A stretch of DNA of 48,000 bases from Bacteroidales bacterium. GTDB lineage: Bacteria; Bacteroidota; Bacteroidia; Bacteroidales; P3. The notes under the pieces are model-generated. The model ran no database searches and was not told where the DNA came from. It saw only the letters and a list, made by a program, of their open reading frames with translations. Location of the stretch: positions 1-48,000 of the forward strand of contig JAFTBM010000031.1 in assembly GCA_017455205.1 (NCBI GenBank), in the 5' to 3' direction. Positions 16,582-24,703 of the stretch are shown piece by piece (position 1 is the stretch's first letter; the number at the start of each line of letters is the position of its first letter). The translations under genes and the position numbers were made by a program.

Positions 16582-16920
16582 TTAGAACTTGAAGTCAATA
16601 TCGTCCAACTTGCTGTCGGTATCGCCACCGCGATAGTTGTCCTCCACCACCACTGGCGGCGGCTCTATACCCGTCTGGATAAACGAGAATGCATTCTCCA
16701 GCCCCTGACGGAACTTGTCGAAATCCTCTTTATACAGGAACATCTTGTTCTTCTCATAGTAGACCTCGCCCGTGTTGTTGTCAAACAGCTTGCGACTCTC
16801 CGTGATGGTGATGAACTTGTCGCCCCCACGGGTCTCCTTCACATCGAAGAAATACTTGCGCTTACCCGCTGGAATAGCTTGGCTGTACAGCTCTTCCTTT
16901 CTTTGCTCTTTGCTTTCCAT
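16582..16920 (-). CDS. DUF3276 / PUR-alpha-like nucleic acid binding protein
   Basis: A 112-residue protein starting MESKEQRKEELYSQAIPAGKR, with the conserved RKYFFDVKETRGGDKFITITESRK core and an acidic tail. It belongs to the DUF3276 family, whose fold resembles the PUR-alpha single-stranded nucleic acid binding repeat and which is almost confined to Bacteroidota and spirochaetes. It stands alone, with a TATCTTTG promoter box upstream and a strong hairpin downstream. Confidence 0.92.
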   Translation of the reverse strand: MESKEQRKEELYSQAIPAGKRKYFFDVKETRGGDKFITITESRKLFDNNTGEVYYEKNKMFLYKEDFDKFRQGLENAFSFIQTGIEPPPVVVEDNYRGGDTDSKLDDIDFKF

Positions 16921-16962
16921 TGCTCTTTTTGTGTAATGTTTGTTATGTTGTATTTCGGAGTG

Positions 16963-16970
16963 CAAAGATA
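16963..16970 (-). promoter_or_regulatory. Predicted -7 box (TATCTTTG) for the DUF3276 gene
   Basis: On the minus strand TATCTTTG fits the Bacteroidota -7 consensus and lies 42 bases before the ATG at 16920. A GTTG about 23 bases further upstream could be a weak -33 element. Confidence 0.6.
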
Positions 16971-17079
16971 CTTATTTTTTCCTTAACCTCAAGCAACATT
17001 ATGCAAAAAGTTTTCAACAGCACACCTTTAACACCCAATCATTCACATTCATCTCCCCGAATATCTGCACATAAAACTG

Positions 17080-17124
17080 AATGGCAACGGCAGTTGGAAC
17101 ACTCCCCAATCTGCCGTTGCCATT
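17080..17124 (-). terminator. Strong intrinsic terminator of the lipoprotein/beta-barrel operon
   Basis: AATGGCAACGGCAG (17080-17093) and CTGCCGTTGCCATT (17111-17124) form a perfect 14-bp stem with a 17-base loop. On the minus strand it starts 23 bases after the beta-barrel stop and is followed by CAGTTTTATG, so it fits a terminator for that operon. Confidence 0.8.
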
Positions 17125-17146
17125 CGCCAATTTCCACAATCCAAAG

Positions 17147-17752
17147 TCAGAACTTGGTGCCTATCACAAACATCAATCCATATCCAAACACTCCGTTGTC
17201 CATACGCGGATTTGCCGACAGCCCTGCAGGCAATTTCGGCTTCCCACCCAGCGGGACACCCACATCCAATAGATTCACCTTCAACCCGCCATAAAGAGTC
17301 TCATTAATCTTGTAGTTTACCCCGACCGAGAGCAGTCCCGCCATTCCATAACGTGTGAATGAATAGTCTTCTCCCTTATAGCTAAACATATTGCTCATCA
17401 TCAGCAGACCTATCTCCACTGCATAACTAAGCTCAAAATGCTTGCCAATATCCACCCTATCGTCCAGACCAATCATCGCCATTGCTCTGCCGCCCCTTTC
17501 GTTGAGGCTATCCACCTGCGTCTGAAGCACATTTGCCCCGAGCGAAAGTGTCCAGCCTTTATAGCCAAAACGAGCTGATACCGCAGGAGTATTTGCATAT
17601 TTACCATCGCCGCCTGCCAGCAGCGAAGCATTGCAGTAGCTAAACGAAGTCAATCCATATCCTGCTTCTGCAAACCCTTTATGCTCCGATTCCTGTGCGA
17701 CAGCAACTACCCCCATTGCCACCGCCATCATCATAACAATTATCTTCTTCAT
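17147..17752 (-). CDS. Small outer membrane beta-barrel protein, family not recognised
   Basis: A 201-residue protein with a signal peptide (ending AVAQ), then alternating amphipathic strands, several ending in aromatic residues, and a final strand GYGLMFVIGTKF with the C-terminal Phe typical of outer membrane barrels. It probably has 8 strands. It follows the lipoprotein gene by 32 bases on the same strand and precedes a strong terminator, so the two form an operon. Codon use is AT-richer than in the flanking housekeeping genes. Ligand or function cannot be read from the sequence. Confidence 0.75.
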   Translation of the reverse strand: MKKIIVMMMAVAMGVVAVAQESEHKGFAEAGYGLTSFSYCNASLLAGGDGKYANTPAVSARFGYKGWTLSLGANVLQTQVDSLNERGGRAMAMIGLDDRVDIGKHFELSYAVEIGLLMMSNMFSYKGEDYSFTRYGMAGLLSVGVNYKINETLYGGLKVNLLDVGVPLGGKPKLPAGLSANPRMDNGVFGYGLMFVIGTKF

Positions 17753-17784
17753 TATAGCAAAATTATCAGTTGAACAATAATACG

Positions 17785-18702
17785 CTATTTAACAAGAAAC
17801 GGGCCTATCGCAGAACTTGCAACTGCACTAATTAATATACTTGAACCTAACGTAGCAGGTGTCAACATTCCCCAAGCAAAACCACCTATGGCACCTTGTG
17901 CGTCGCAATACGCCACCTTTCTGACCGTCTTATTACTTACAACAGCATGAAAAGCATTTGAAATTCCTTGACCTATGTTATGGAAAATATCACCAAGAAA
18001 TGATCTTTCTCCATCTTCACCTTCTGGATTAAATCCTAAACAATCTTCACAATCGTTATCCACCCAGTTCAAGAAAGAGTACCACGGATTACTCGAACTG
18101 GAGATTGCATTATTCCAATAATACAGACTATACTGATGCACCGTAAGCGTAATAGCCCTCATGGTATCCTCACTTGTACTTAAGTTTTGGCATATCCGCG
18201 TAATCCAAGCTCCCATTGTATCAATAAGAGCATACACATCAGCGTTGTTTGGCATTCTCAATTCTATCGTATCCCATGTGGCTTGAATATTCTCGGGTAT
18301 GTAAAACAAATCTCCAGATTCGTTTTCTACCATGTTTTGAATGTTATCTACGATTGAGTCAACTTTAGATGCACTACAATTTGCTGCTGTATAGAGTCGC
18401 CTTCTCGTTACATTAAGCATGCTATCGTATACTGCTGCATAATCATCGTAAGTAACATAAGACAAGTCCGCCACAGAATCCATCATGTCTTTCATTTGCC
18501 AACCTATAGCAGTCAGACTACTGTTGTGTTGCTGCCCAATATAGGCAAATGGGTTACCATATCCTAATTTTGCTGACGCTTCAAGAGCCCTTTCTTCTAT
18601 TGAATAGGATTCTTTGTTGCAGGAAATTACAACTACTCCAGCAATAACCATCAATACAGACGCGAACACAATGCGTTTCGTCAATGAACTTAAATTTTTC
18701 AT
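17785..18702 (-). CDS. AT-rich lipoprotein with a hydrophobic Gly/Ala C-terminus (bacteriocin-like tail)
   Basis: A 305-residue lipoprotein (signal ending VVISC|NKES). The body (30-245) is helical and polar with no family I recognise. The last 43 residues (from AYCDAQGAIGG) form a Gly/Ala/Ser-rich hydrophobic stretch with GxxGG-like packing, reminiscent of class II bacteriocin or pore-forming peptides, and end LVK. Base composition is markedly AT-rich, unlike neighbours. It is divergent from an AraC regulator, with operator-like repeats just upstream of its promoter. A toxin, a surface signal or a colonisation factor are all possible; none is proven. Confidence 0.65.
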   Translation of the reverse strand: MKNLSSLTKRIVFASVLMVIAGVVVISCNKESYSIEERALEASAKLGYGNPFAYIGQQHNSSLTAIGWQMKDMMDSVADLSYVTYDDYAAVYDSMLNVTRRRLYTAANCSASKVDSIVDNIQNMVENESGDLFYIPENIQATWDTIELRMPNNADVYALIDTMGAWITRICQNLSTSEDTMRAITLTVHQYSLYYWNNAISSSSNPWYSFLNWVDNDCEDCLGFNPEGEDGERSFLGDIFHNIGQGISNAFHAVVSNKTVRKVAYCDAQGAIGGFAWGMLTPATLGSSILISAVASSAIGPFLVK

Positions 18703-18832
18703 AATAACTCTCTTTTTTATTAATCTATTTTATTTAACTTACATTTAGCAACTTATTTTCCCGTTGCCAATAAACTTTATTAGAATAATTTATCTTACAT
18801 TTTCCTTTACCTCCTTTCTAAAAAATCAAATG

Positions 18833-18840
18833 CAAAGGTA
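18833..18840 (-). promoter_or_regulatory. Predicted -7 box (TACCTTTG) for the lipoprotein operon
   Basis: On the minus strand TACCTTTG matches TAnnTTTG. It lies about 130 bases before the lipoprotein ATG, implying a long leader, and the first operator-like repeat (18858-18867) begins 17 bases upstream of the box, where a -33 element would normally lie. Confidence 0.6.
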
Positions 18841-18857
18841 CGCACTTTCTGTAATAT

Positions 18858-18923
18858 ATAATTACCATTTTCTTTGCAATAATTACCACTTTCGTGTAAA
18901 ACCACCAAGGAACTGGTAATTAT
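18858..18923. promoter_or_regulatory. AraC operator candidates: ATAATTACCA x2 direct, x1 inverted
   Basis: ATAATTACCA occurs at 18858-18867 and again at 18879-18888, exactly 21 bp apart, which is two helical turns. Its exact reverse complement TGGTAATTAT is at 18914-18923, 13 bases before the regulator's own -7 box. Direct half-sites 21 bp apart beside a promoter are typical of AraC-family activators, and the inverted copy could give autoregulation. Confidence 0.7.
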
Positions 18924-18936
18924 CCGAAAATATTTT

Positions 18937-18944
18937 TATATTTG
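18937..18944 (+). promoter_or_regulatory. Predicted -7 box (TATATTTG) for the AraC regulator
   Basis: TATATTTG fits the Bacteroidota -7 consensus and lies 24 bases before the ATG at 18969. It follows the inverted operator copy by 13 bases, so binding there could repress this promoter. Confidence 0.65.
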
Positions 18945-18968
18945 CATCGTCAAAAGCCAATACAACAC

Positions 18969-19898
18969 ATGAAAAAGGAGGCTTCGGTTAATATCCATGA
19001 AATTGATAATCGCATTATTGGACATTTCCAAATGCTAAACACCTCGGACAAAAACGTCATCCGAGAGGACATCATTTTGATAATGGAAGATCCTCCCCTG
19101 TTCAAAAGCTACCTTGCCAATATGCCGCATCATTTGCCTATGCATCGCATCGTGGTTACCATTAAAGGAACTGCACATATAACAGTCAATTTTATTGATT
19201 ATACTCTACAAGAAGGAGACTTGATTGTAATTCCTGCCAATTATATTGTGCAATACAATCACCAATCGCCCGATTTCTCTGTGCGTGCTTTGGCATTTAA
19301 TTTTAATACGGAGGAAGAGAATCTTCTTATGCCTACCGACACGATTAAGGCAAGCACTGACAATCGAGACCTCAATATTTTCGACAATTATTTCTCGCTA
19401 CTACAACGACTTTTGCATGAGGAAGCTAATAATAAACTGGAGATAACCTCTCTTGTCATTGCCCTGCTGCACAGAGTGCAAACCGTCATTAGCTATTACC
19501 ACACTCTAAGACAGCCTTCTTGCAATAGCGCCACCAAGAAGCTCTGCTCTGCTTTCATCAAACTCGTCATGCAGCAAGCCAACCCCAACCAGCCTGTATC
19601 ATTCTATGCCGACCAGCTCTGCACATCAGCTAACTATTTGGATACCGTTGTGAAAACACATACCAATAGGACTCCCCGACAATGGATTGCTCAACGCGTC
19701 TTTGCCCATATATGCCAGCTGCTACTCTCGCCCGACAATATTCCTATCAAAGAAATTGCCTATCAAACCGGCTATTCCTCACCGACGCAGCTTATCCGCT
19801 TCTTCAAACAGCACGCTTCAGGCCACTCTCCCAGTAAGTTCAGGAAGTTGTATCAACACCAGACTATTAGGCTTCAACTTTCAGAGCGAGACTGTTAG
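18969..19898 (+). CDS. AraC-family transcriptional regulator
   Basis: A 309-residue regulator. Residues 1-160 form a cupin-like sensing domain (IVVTIKGTAHITVNFIDYTLQEGDLIVIPANYIVQY). The C-terminal 100 residues carry two helix-turn-helix motifs (SFYADQLCTSANYLDTVVKTHTNRTPRQWI and PIKEIAYQTGYSSPTQLIRFFKQHASGHSPSKFR). ATG 18969 is used; a TTG-started longer frame begins inside the promoter. It is AT-rich, divergent from the lipoprotein gene, and overlaps the convergent receptor gene by 18 bases. It probably controls the lipoprotein/barrel operon; the inducer is unknown. Confidence 0.93.
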   Translation: MKKEASVNIHEIDNRIIGHFQMLNTSDKNVIREDIILIMEDPPLFKSYLANMPHHLPMHRIVVTIKGTAHITVNFIDYTLQEGDLIVIPANYIVQYNHQSPDFSVRALAFNFNTEEENLLMPTDTIKASTDNRDLNIFDNYFSLLQRLLHEEANNKLEITSLVIALLHRVQTVISYYHTLRQPSCNSATKKLCSAFIKLVMQQANPNQPVSFYADQLCTSANYLDTVVKTHTNRTPRQWIAQRVFAHICQLLLSPDNIPIKEIAYQTGYSSPTQLIRFFKQHASGHSPSKFRKLYQHQTIRLQLSERDC

Positions 19899-22367
19899 TC
19901 TCACGTTAAGCTGGCGGGCGGTCAGGTAGCTGGGCACGCGGTAGGGGCGACCATCATAGTCGGCTACCCACAGGTAGGACGAGACATTTTTCTGGTCGAA
20001 CAAGTTGAACACCAGCAGCGAAAGCTGCACGTCGTCGATATGCCATCGGCTGAGTCTGCGCTTGACTGCACCAAAGCGCGAGAGCTGCACCGTGTTGCCC
20101 CAGTCAATGCGGAAGTAGGCGGGGAAACGCAACGGCTCTTCGCGGGGAGCATAGTTGGAGGCCAGCGGTGCCCCAGTGGCATAGACCAGCGTCAAGCTCA
20201 TCCGCCACCACGGGAAGCGTGGCACATAGTCCTGCACAAACACCTTCAGCGAGAGCCGCTGGTCGGTCGGCCTCGGATACCACCCCATCCCGTCGCCTTC
20301 CACCTCCTGGCGCGACTGCATGAGGTGCAGGCTCACCCACGACTCGAGGCTGTCCACCAGTTCGGCATTCACCCTCAGGCAGAAGCCTGTGGCGTAGGCT
20401 CGAGCGTGGGCATCAGGGTCGTAGACAAGGCTGAGGTTGTCCACCACATAGGGTACTATCTGCGGCATATATTTCCCGTAGAGGTCGCCCGTGATGCGCA
20501 TCGGCATTGCCCCGAGGTGCAGACTCCAGTCGGCAGTGGCCGCCACCTGCCACGACCGCTGCGGCTTAACAGAGGCAGCCAACGTCCCATCGGCACGCCG
20601 ATATTCCCTATACACCGCTGGCTGCGTATACCCACCCGCCGAGAGGCGAAAGCGCATCGCAGTCTCCCAACCGGGGTTGAAGGTGGCACTCAATCGCGGG
20701 TCGGCGTAGGCCCCCACGGGAAGCACCTGTTGCTCATCGTACCACGTCTGCCGTGCGCGATAGGCTCCACCCCTCACCCCCGCCAGCAGTTGCAGCTCTC
20801 GCCTCGCGCCGAGGCTGAAGTTTAGCTCGCGCTGCACGAAGGCCACGCCCCGCAGGGTGGCGACCCCGCCCGAGGAGTTGGAAAAGTCCTGCAGCATAGG
20901 CACCGAGGGCATATTGGCCGAGTCGCCCGCCACGGGAATGACCGCTGGCATGGCGTAGCCTGCCGAGTCCATCCAAAGCCAATGGCGGCGACGGTCGGCG
21001 GCTGCCTCGTATTGCACCCTCCCTCCTACCTGCCACTGCCCGAGGGCTGCATCGCGCGAAGCAGCGAGGTTGGCCGAGAGAATATCGGTCTGCAACCGCC
21101 CACGCGAATGCTCGAGGAAGGTGCCCACGCCGCGGTCGAAACGCTCCACGTCGCCCCCAGCCTCGCCCATGCCGAGCTCGTAGAGCCAATACTGGCTTTG
21201 CACGTGGTATTCCTCGCTCTCGGCCACGCGCTGCGCCGCAAGGTTGGCTTTCAGCTGCCAAAGCTCGCCCGGGCGATAGTTGAGCGTCAGCGCACCGAGC
21301 AGCGTGCGGTAGCGATCCTGCTCAGCTCCATCGAAGTAGACATCCAGCTCCATCGAGCGCTGGCTGAAGGCCGTGGTGCGACTTTCGGGCACCAGCCCAT
21401 AGCTGTTGGCCGAACCGATGAGCAGCAGGCCGAGGTCGAGCCGCTCCGAGGCTCGATAGTGGAGCAGCGACTGCCAGTCGGCGTAGGCCGAGGTGTAAGC
21501 CCCCTCGGTCTCCATCGACCGCAGCAGGTAGCTGTTGGAATGGTAGCGGAGCGAAGTAGCCAGCGAAAGCCGCTCCGAGAAGGGCATCAGCCAGGTGGCC
21601 GACCCTCCGAGCAGCGAGGCCGAGAGCGTCAGCCGCCGAGCAGCAGGGCGATGGTAGGCAATGTCGAGCACCGACGACATCTTGTCGCCAAACGAGGCAT
21701 CAAATCCCCCAGGCGAGAACTGCACGGCACCGACCAAGTCGGGATTGATGATGCTCATGCCCTCCTGCTGGCCACTGCGGACAAGCATCGGGCGGAAGAC
21801 CTCCACCCCGTTGATATACACCAGGTTTTCGTCAAACGAACCTCCCCTAACCGAATACTGCGACGACATCTCGTTGGAGGAATTGACATCGGGCAGCGTC
21901 TTCACCAAGTCCTCCACCCCACCGCTGGGACCATCGCTCGCCTGCAAATGCTCAAGCTTGATGCCGCGAAAGCCATCATCGGTCGGGCGCTGGCCGCTGA
22001 CCTGCACTTCGCCGAGCGTTTTGGCCGCTGGCACCAACAGCACATCGAGCCTAATCTCGCCCGCAGTGTCGCTTCCCAACGCTATTCGCCGCGGGCGGTA
22101 GCCTGTGTGGGAAAAGCGCAGCACCACTTCGCCCCCTCGTGGCAACGACAAGCGATAGCGGCCAGCGGCATCGGTGGCCGTCCCCTCGGTCCGACCCTCC
22201 ACACCCACATTGGCAAACTCCACTACCTGCCCCGAAGCGCTATCCTTCACCACTCCCTTCACCACACACTGCCCCTCCACCGCCATGGCGGAGACCAGCA
22301 GCAGCATTATGGCTATCCATCTTTTCACAACCCTCTGTAACGCTCCACACCGCCTTTTATTGCCCAC
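19881..22367 (-). CDS. TonB-dependent receptor with CarboxypepD_reg-like N-domain
   Basis: An 828-residue outer membrane receptor: signal peptide (hydrophobic stretch 17-32), a carboxypeptidase regulatory-like beta domain (about 34-112), a plug (about 115-235; SSQYSVRGGSFDENLVYINGVEVFRP) and a large barrel ending in LTVSL. It imports a ligand using TonB energy. No SusD partner is nearby, so a siderophore, metal or cofactor is more likely than a glycan; this is inference. The start is uncertain by some 15 residues. It overlaps the end of the convergent araC-like gene by 18 bases. Confidence 0.92.
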   Translation of the reverse strand: MGNKRRCGALQRVVKRWIAIMLLLVSAMAVEGQCVVKGVVKDSASGQVVEFANVGVEGRTEGTATDAAGRYRLSLPRGGEVVLRFSHTGYRPRRIALGSDTAGEIRLDVLLVPAAKTLGEVQVSGQRPTDDGFRGIKLEHLQASDGPSGGVEDLVKTLPDVNSSNEMSSQYSVRGGSFDENLVYINGVEVFRPMLVRSGQQEGMSIINPDLVGAVQFSPGGFDASFGDKMSSVLDIAYHRPAARRLTLSASLLGGSATWLMPFSERLSLATSLRYHSNSYLLRSMETEGAYTSAYADWQSLLHYRASERLDLGLLLIGSANSYGLVPESRTTAFSQRSMELDVYFDGAEQDRYRTLLGALTLNYRPGELWQLKANLAAQRVAESEEYHVQSQYWLYELGMGEAGGDVERFDRGVGTFLEHSRGRLQTDILSANLAASRDAALGQWQVGGRVQYEAAADRRRHWLWMDSAGYAMPAVIPVAGDSANMPSVPMLQDFSNSSGGVATLRGVAFVQRELNFSLGARRELQLLAGVRGGAYRARQTWYDEQQVLPVGAYADPRLSATFNPGWETAMRFRLSAGGYTQPAVYREYRRADGTLAASVKPQRSWQVAATADWSLHLGAMPMRITGDLYGKYMPQIVPYVVDNLSLVYDPDAHARAYATGFCLRVNAELVDSLESWVSLHLMQSRQEVEGDGMGWYPRPTDQRLSLKVFVQDYVPRFPWWRMSLTLVYATGAPLASNYAPREEPLRFPAYFRIDWGNTVQLSRFGAVKRRLSRWHIDDVQLSLLVFNLFDQKNVSSYLWVADYDGRPYRVPSYLTARQLNVRLTVSL

Positions 22368-22454
22368 CTATCGGCCCACGACGCATTTTTTCTCTCCACA
22401 GCCAAATTTTCTCGGCTTTTCGAAGTGCATTTGCAACCGCCTCATTGTTAGCTT

Positions 22455-22545
22455 CTTAACCAATCGTTCTTCAATCGTTCTTCAATCGTTCTTCAATAGC
22501 CGATTGAAGAACTATTGAAGAACTATTGAAGAACTATTGAAGAAC
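22455..22545. repeat. 11-bp-period inverted array, copy C
   Basis: The left arm has three GTTCTTCAATC/A units (22466-22498) preceded by a degenerate fourth (22455-22465). A 3-base centre (GCC, 22499-22501) follows, then four GATTGAAGAAC/TATTGAAGAAC units (22502-22545). Symmetry is centred on 22500. The period and four-plus-four design match arrays A and B, although the unit sequence differs. It lies between the terminator of the upstream receptor gene and the start of the next. Confidence 0.9.
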
Positions 22546-22552
22546 TGACGGT

Positions 22553-22602
22553 AAAAAGCCCTCCCCATAGGCCACCCGAATGAGGCTGCCGACGGGGAGG
22601 GG
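22553..22602 (-). terminator. Intrinsic terminator of the second TonB-dependent receptor gene
   Basis: CCCTCCCC (22559-22566) pairs with GGGGAGGG (22594-22601). On the minus strand the hairpin begins about 22 bases after the receptor stop and its 3' arm is followed directly by CTTTTTACC, a normal U-tract. It separates this gene from array C and the next receptor. Confidence 0.75.
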
Positions 22603-22623
22603 ATAGAGTGTGTTTCCTGGGGT

Positions 22624-24627
22624 CTATAGGCGGAGGCGAAGGCCAAGGCGGAAGGTACGCCCTGGCATGGGGATGCCCCCGTGGTCGCGGTAGGAGGCTC
22701 CGCCGAGGTTGTGCCCTTCGGCATAGAGGGCGGCTGCTCCGAGGCTGTACTCCGCCGAGGCATCGAGCAGCAGGGCATCGCCGTAGGGGTTCACCTGCCC
22801 GTCGGCATCCACCCACGAGCCTTCGCGGAGGCGGTAGCAGAGGCCAGTGCCGAGGGTAAGGCGCGGCAGGAGATGGTAGGTGAGGCGAAGCTCGGCACGG
22901 TGGCGGAGGTAGTCGAGGGCGTAGGCACTGATCCAGCCGTCGGCCTCGGAAGCCACGTTGCAATAGGAGTAGGCGGCGCGGAGGGAGAGCGAATCGATGC
23001 GGCAGAGGAGCGAGGCGTCGATGCCGAGGGTGGAGGTGGAGGTGAGGTTCTGGGCATACCACATCTCGGTGTCGGTGCGGCGGAGCCAGTCGATGATGTT
23101 GCTTCCCGAGCGGTAGTAGGCGGTGAGGGCGAATGTCAGCGGGCGGAGGGCGAGGGTGAGGCCGAGGTCGGCTGCGAGCGAGTGTTCGGCTTCGAGGTCG
23201 GGGTTGGCCTGCTGGGTGGCGGAGTGGTAGTAGCGGTCGGTGAACGAGGGTAGGCGGTAGGTGCGTGCGAGGGTGGCGTGGAGCGAGGTGCGGGTGGAGA
23301 GTCGGCATTCGGCTTCGGCGGCGAGGCCATAGTCGAAGCCGAACTGGCTGTGGCCGAGTGCGAGGCCGACGGCCTGCATGTTCCAGCGTCCAGTGGCAAG
23401 GTGGTAGCCAGCGAAGGCGGTGGCACCGAGGCGGCTGTCGCTGTGGGTGTAGGGGTCGGGGAGGGTGCTATCGGGGCGGCCGAGGACGTTGCTGCGGATG
23501 CCTTCGCGGCGCAGTTCGGCTCCGACCAGCAGTTCGCCCCGCCCGAGTGGGACTACCATGCGCGAGCGGAGGCCACCGAGCGAAGCGAGGTGACGGTTGT
23601 GGCCAGTGTACCAGGTGGGAGGCGTGGTGTAGCCGTCGCGGAAGAGCTCGAAGCGGTCGCTGTGGAGGCGGCCATAGAGCGAATGGTGGAATGTGAGGCT
23701 GCGGCGGCGGGCGGTGTATTCCGCCGAGGCACAGAGGGTGCGGGTGGCTTCGTACTGGTCGGGGTATTTCGTGGAATAGAAGCTGTTGCTCCCGAAGCCT
23801 TTCATCTGTCCACCAAGCTGGAGGTGGAGGTTGTCGCGCGAGCCGTAGCGGATGGCTTGGAGGAAGAGGCTGCCGTGGCGGTAGCCGGTGTTGGGGCGGT
23901 AGCCGTCGGAGCGGTGGTAGGCCGTGGCGGCGGTGAGGCTCCAGGGGCCGACCTGGCGGGTGGCCAGGAGCGAGGCATCGGCGGTGCCATAGCTGCCACC
24001 ACTAATGTCGGCTCGCAGCTGGTCGGCATATTCCTCCACCACGACGATGTTCACCGCTGCCGCGAAGGCCACTATTCCGCGGGCCATCAGCTGTGCGGGC
24101 GAGAGGAGCTCGATGCGCTGCACCATGGCGAGGTCGATGGGCAGGTCGAGGGCAAAGTGGCCGGTCTGGGCATCGGTGAAGTTGATGCCGTTGAGGAGGA
24201 TGACCGTCTGGTCGAAGGTGCCACCACGCAAAGCGAGGTCGGCCTGTGCATCGCCTACGCCGCGCACACGGACGTCTACCCCGGGCAGCAGGCTGACGAG
24301 GTCGGCAAGGGAATGAATGTTGGATTGACGGATTTCGCTGGCGGTGATGACCGCAGCAGGCTCGGGCGAGCCAGTGAGGCTGTCAGCTGGCAGGCTGATT
24401 TGCACCTCGGCGAGGGTGCGCGTCTCGGTTTCACGGTCGGTTTGCGCATAGGAAGCGGCAGGCGACAGAAGCAGCAGGGCACCCACGGTGGCACTCTTGA
24501 CGAGGCTGCAGTCGGCCACCCTCACATCGAGGCGACCTATGGTTACTTCGCGGTGGAGCGAGTGGAAGGCTGCCCAGCCGGCGCGCGCAAAGCGGCGGAA
24601 GCGAAACGCTGAATTTCGTTTTGGCAT
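22624..24627 (-). CDS. TonB-dependent receptor, BtuB-like, with extended signal region
   Basis: A 667-residue receptor of the vitamin/metal type: plug at about 70-190 (EVQISLPADSL..., DLALRGGTFDQTVILLNGINFTDAQTGHF) and a 22-strand-type barrel ending FRLGLRLRL. The N-terminus is unusual: residues 1-45 (KRNSAFRFRRFARAGWAAF, then SLHREVTIG) are basic and polar before the real hydrophobic signal (about 45-61, ending SYAQ). Similar extensions occur on some Bacteroidales receptors, and their role is unclear. No cobalamin riboswitch fits in the 76-base gap to queG. Confidence 0.9.
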   Translation of the reverse strand: MPKRNSAFRFRRFARAGWAAFHSLHREVTIGRLDVRVADCSLVKSATVGALLLLSPAASYAQTDRETETRTLAEVQISLPADSLTGSPEPAAVITASEIRQSNIHSLADLVSLLPGVDVRVRGVGDAQADLALRGGTFDQTVILLNGINFTDAQTGHFALDLPIDLAMVQRIELLSPAQLMARGIVAFAAAVNIVVVEEYADQLRADISGGSYGTADASLLATRQVGPWSLTAATAYHRSDGYRPNTGYRHGSLFLQAIRYGSRDNLHLQLGGQMKGFGSNSFYSTKYPDQYEATRTLCASAEYTARRRSLTFHHSLYGRLHSDRFELFRDGYTTPPTWYTGHNRHLASLGGLRSRMVVPLGRGELLVGAELRREGIRSNVLGRPDSTLPDPYTHSDSRLGATAFAGYHLATGRWNMQAVGLALGHSQFGFDYGLAAEAECRLSTRTSLHATLARTYRLPSFTDRYYHSATQQANPDLEAEHSLAADLGLTLALRPLTFALTAYYRSGSNIIDWLRRTDTEMWYAQNLTSTSTLGIDASLLCRIDSLSLRAAYSYCNVASEADGWISAYALDYLRHRAELRLTYHLLPRLTLGTGLCYRLREGSWVDADGQVNPYGDALLLDASAEYSLGAAALYAEGHNLGGASYRDHGGIPMPGRTFRLGLRLRL

Positions 24628-24703
24628 AATGTTTGTTGGTTTGAAAATGGGTTAATAAATGTGTTTCATAAGAAGGGGGTTGTTTGTTGTTTTCGTTGGC
24701 TTT

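Noticed and set aside
22455-22545. Possible CRISPR array
   Set aside because: Units are 11 bp with no spacers, and the direction reverses in the middle. No cas gene is present.
24628-24703. Cobalamin riboswitch upstream of the BtuB-like receptor
   Set aside because: The gap to queG is only 76 bases, too short for such a riboswitch, and no B12-box-like sequence is seen.
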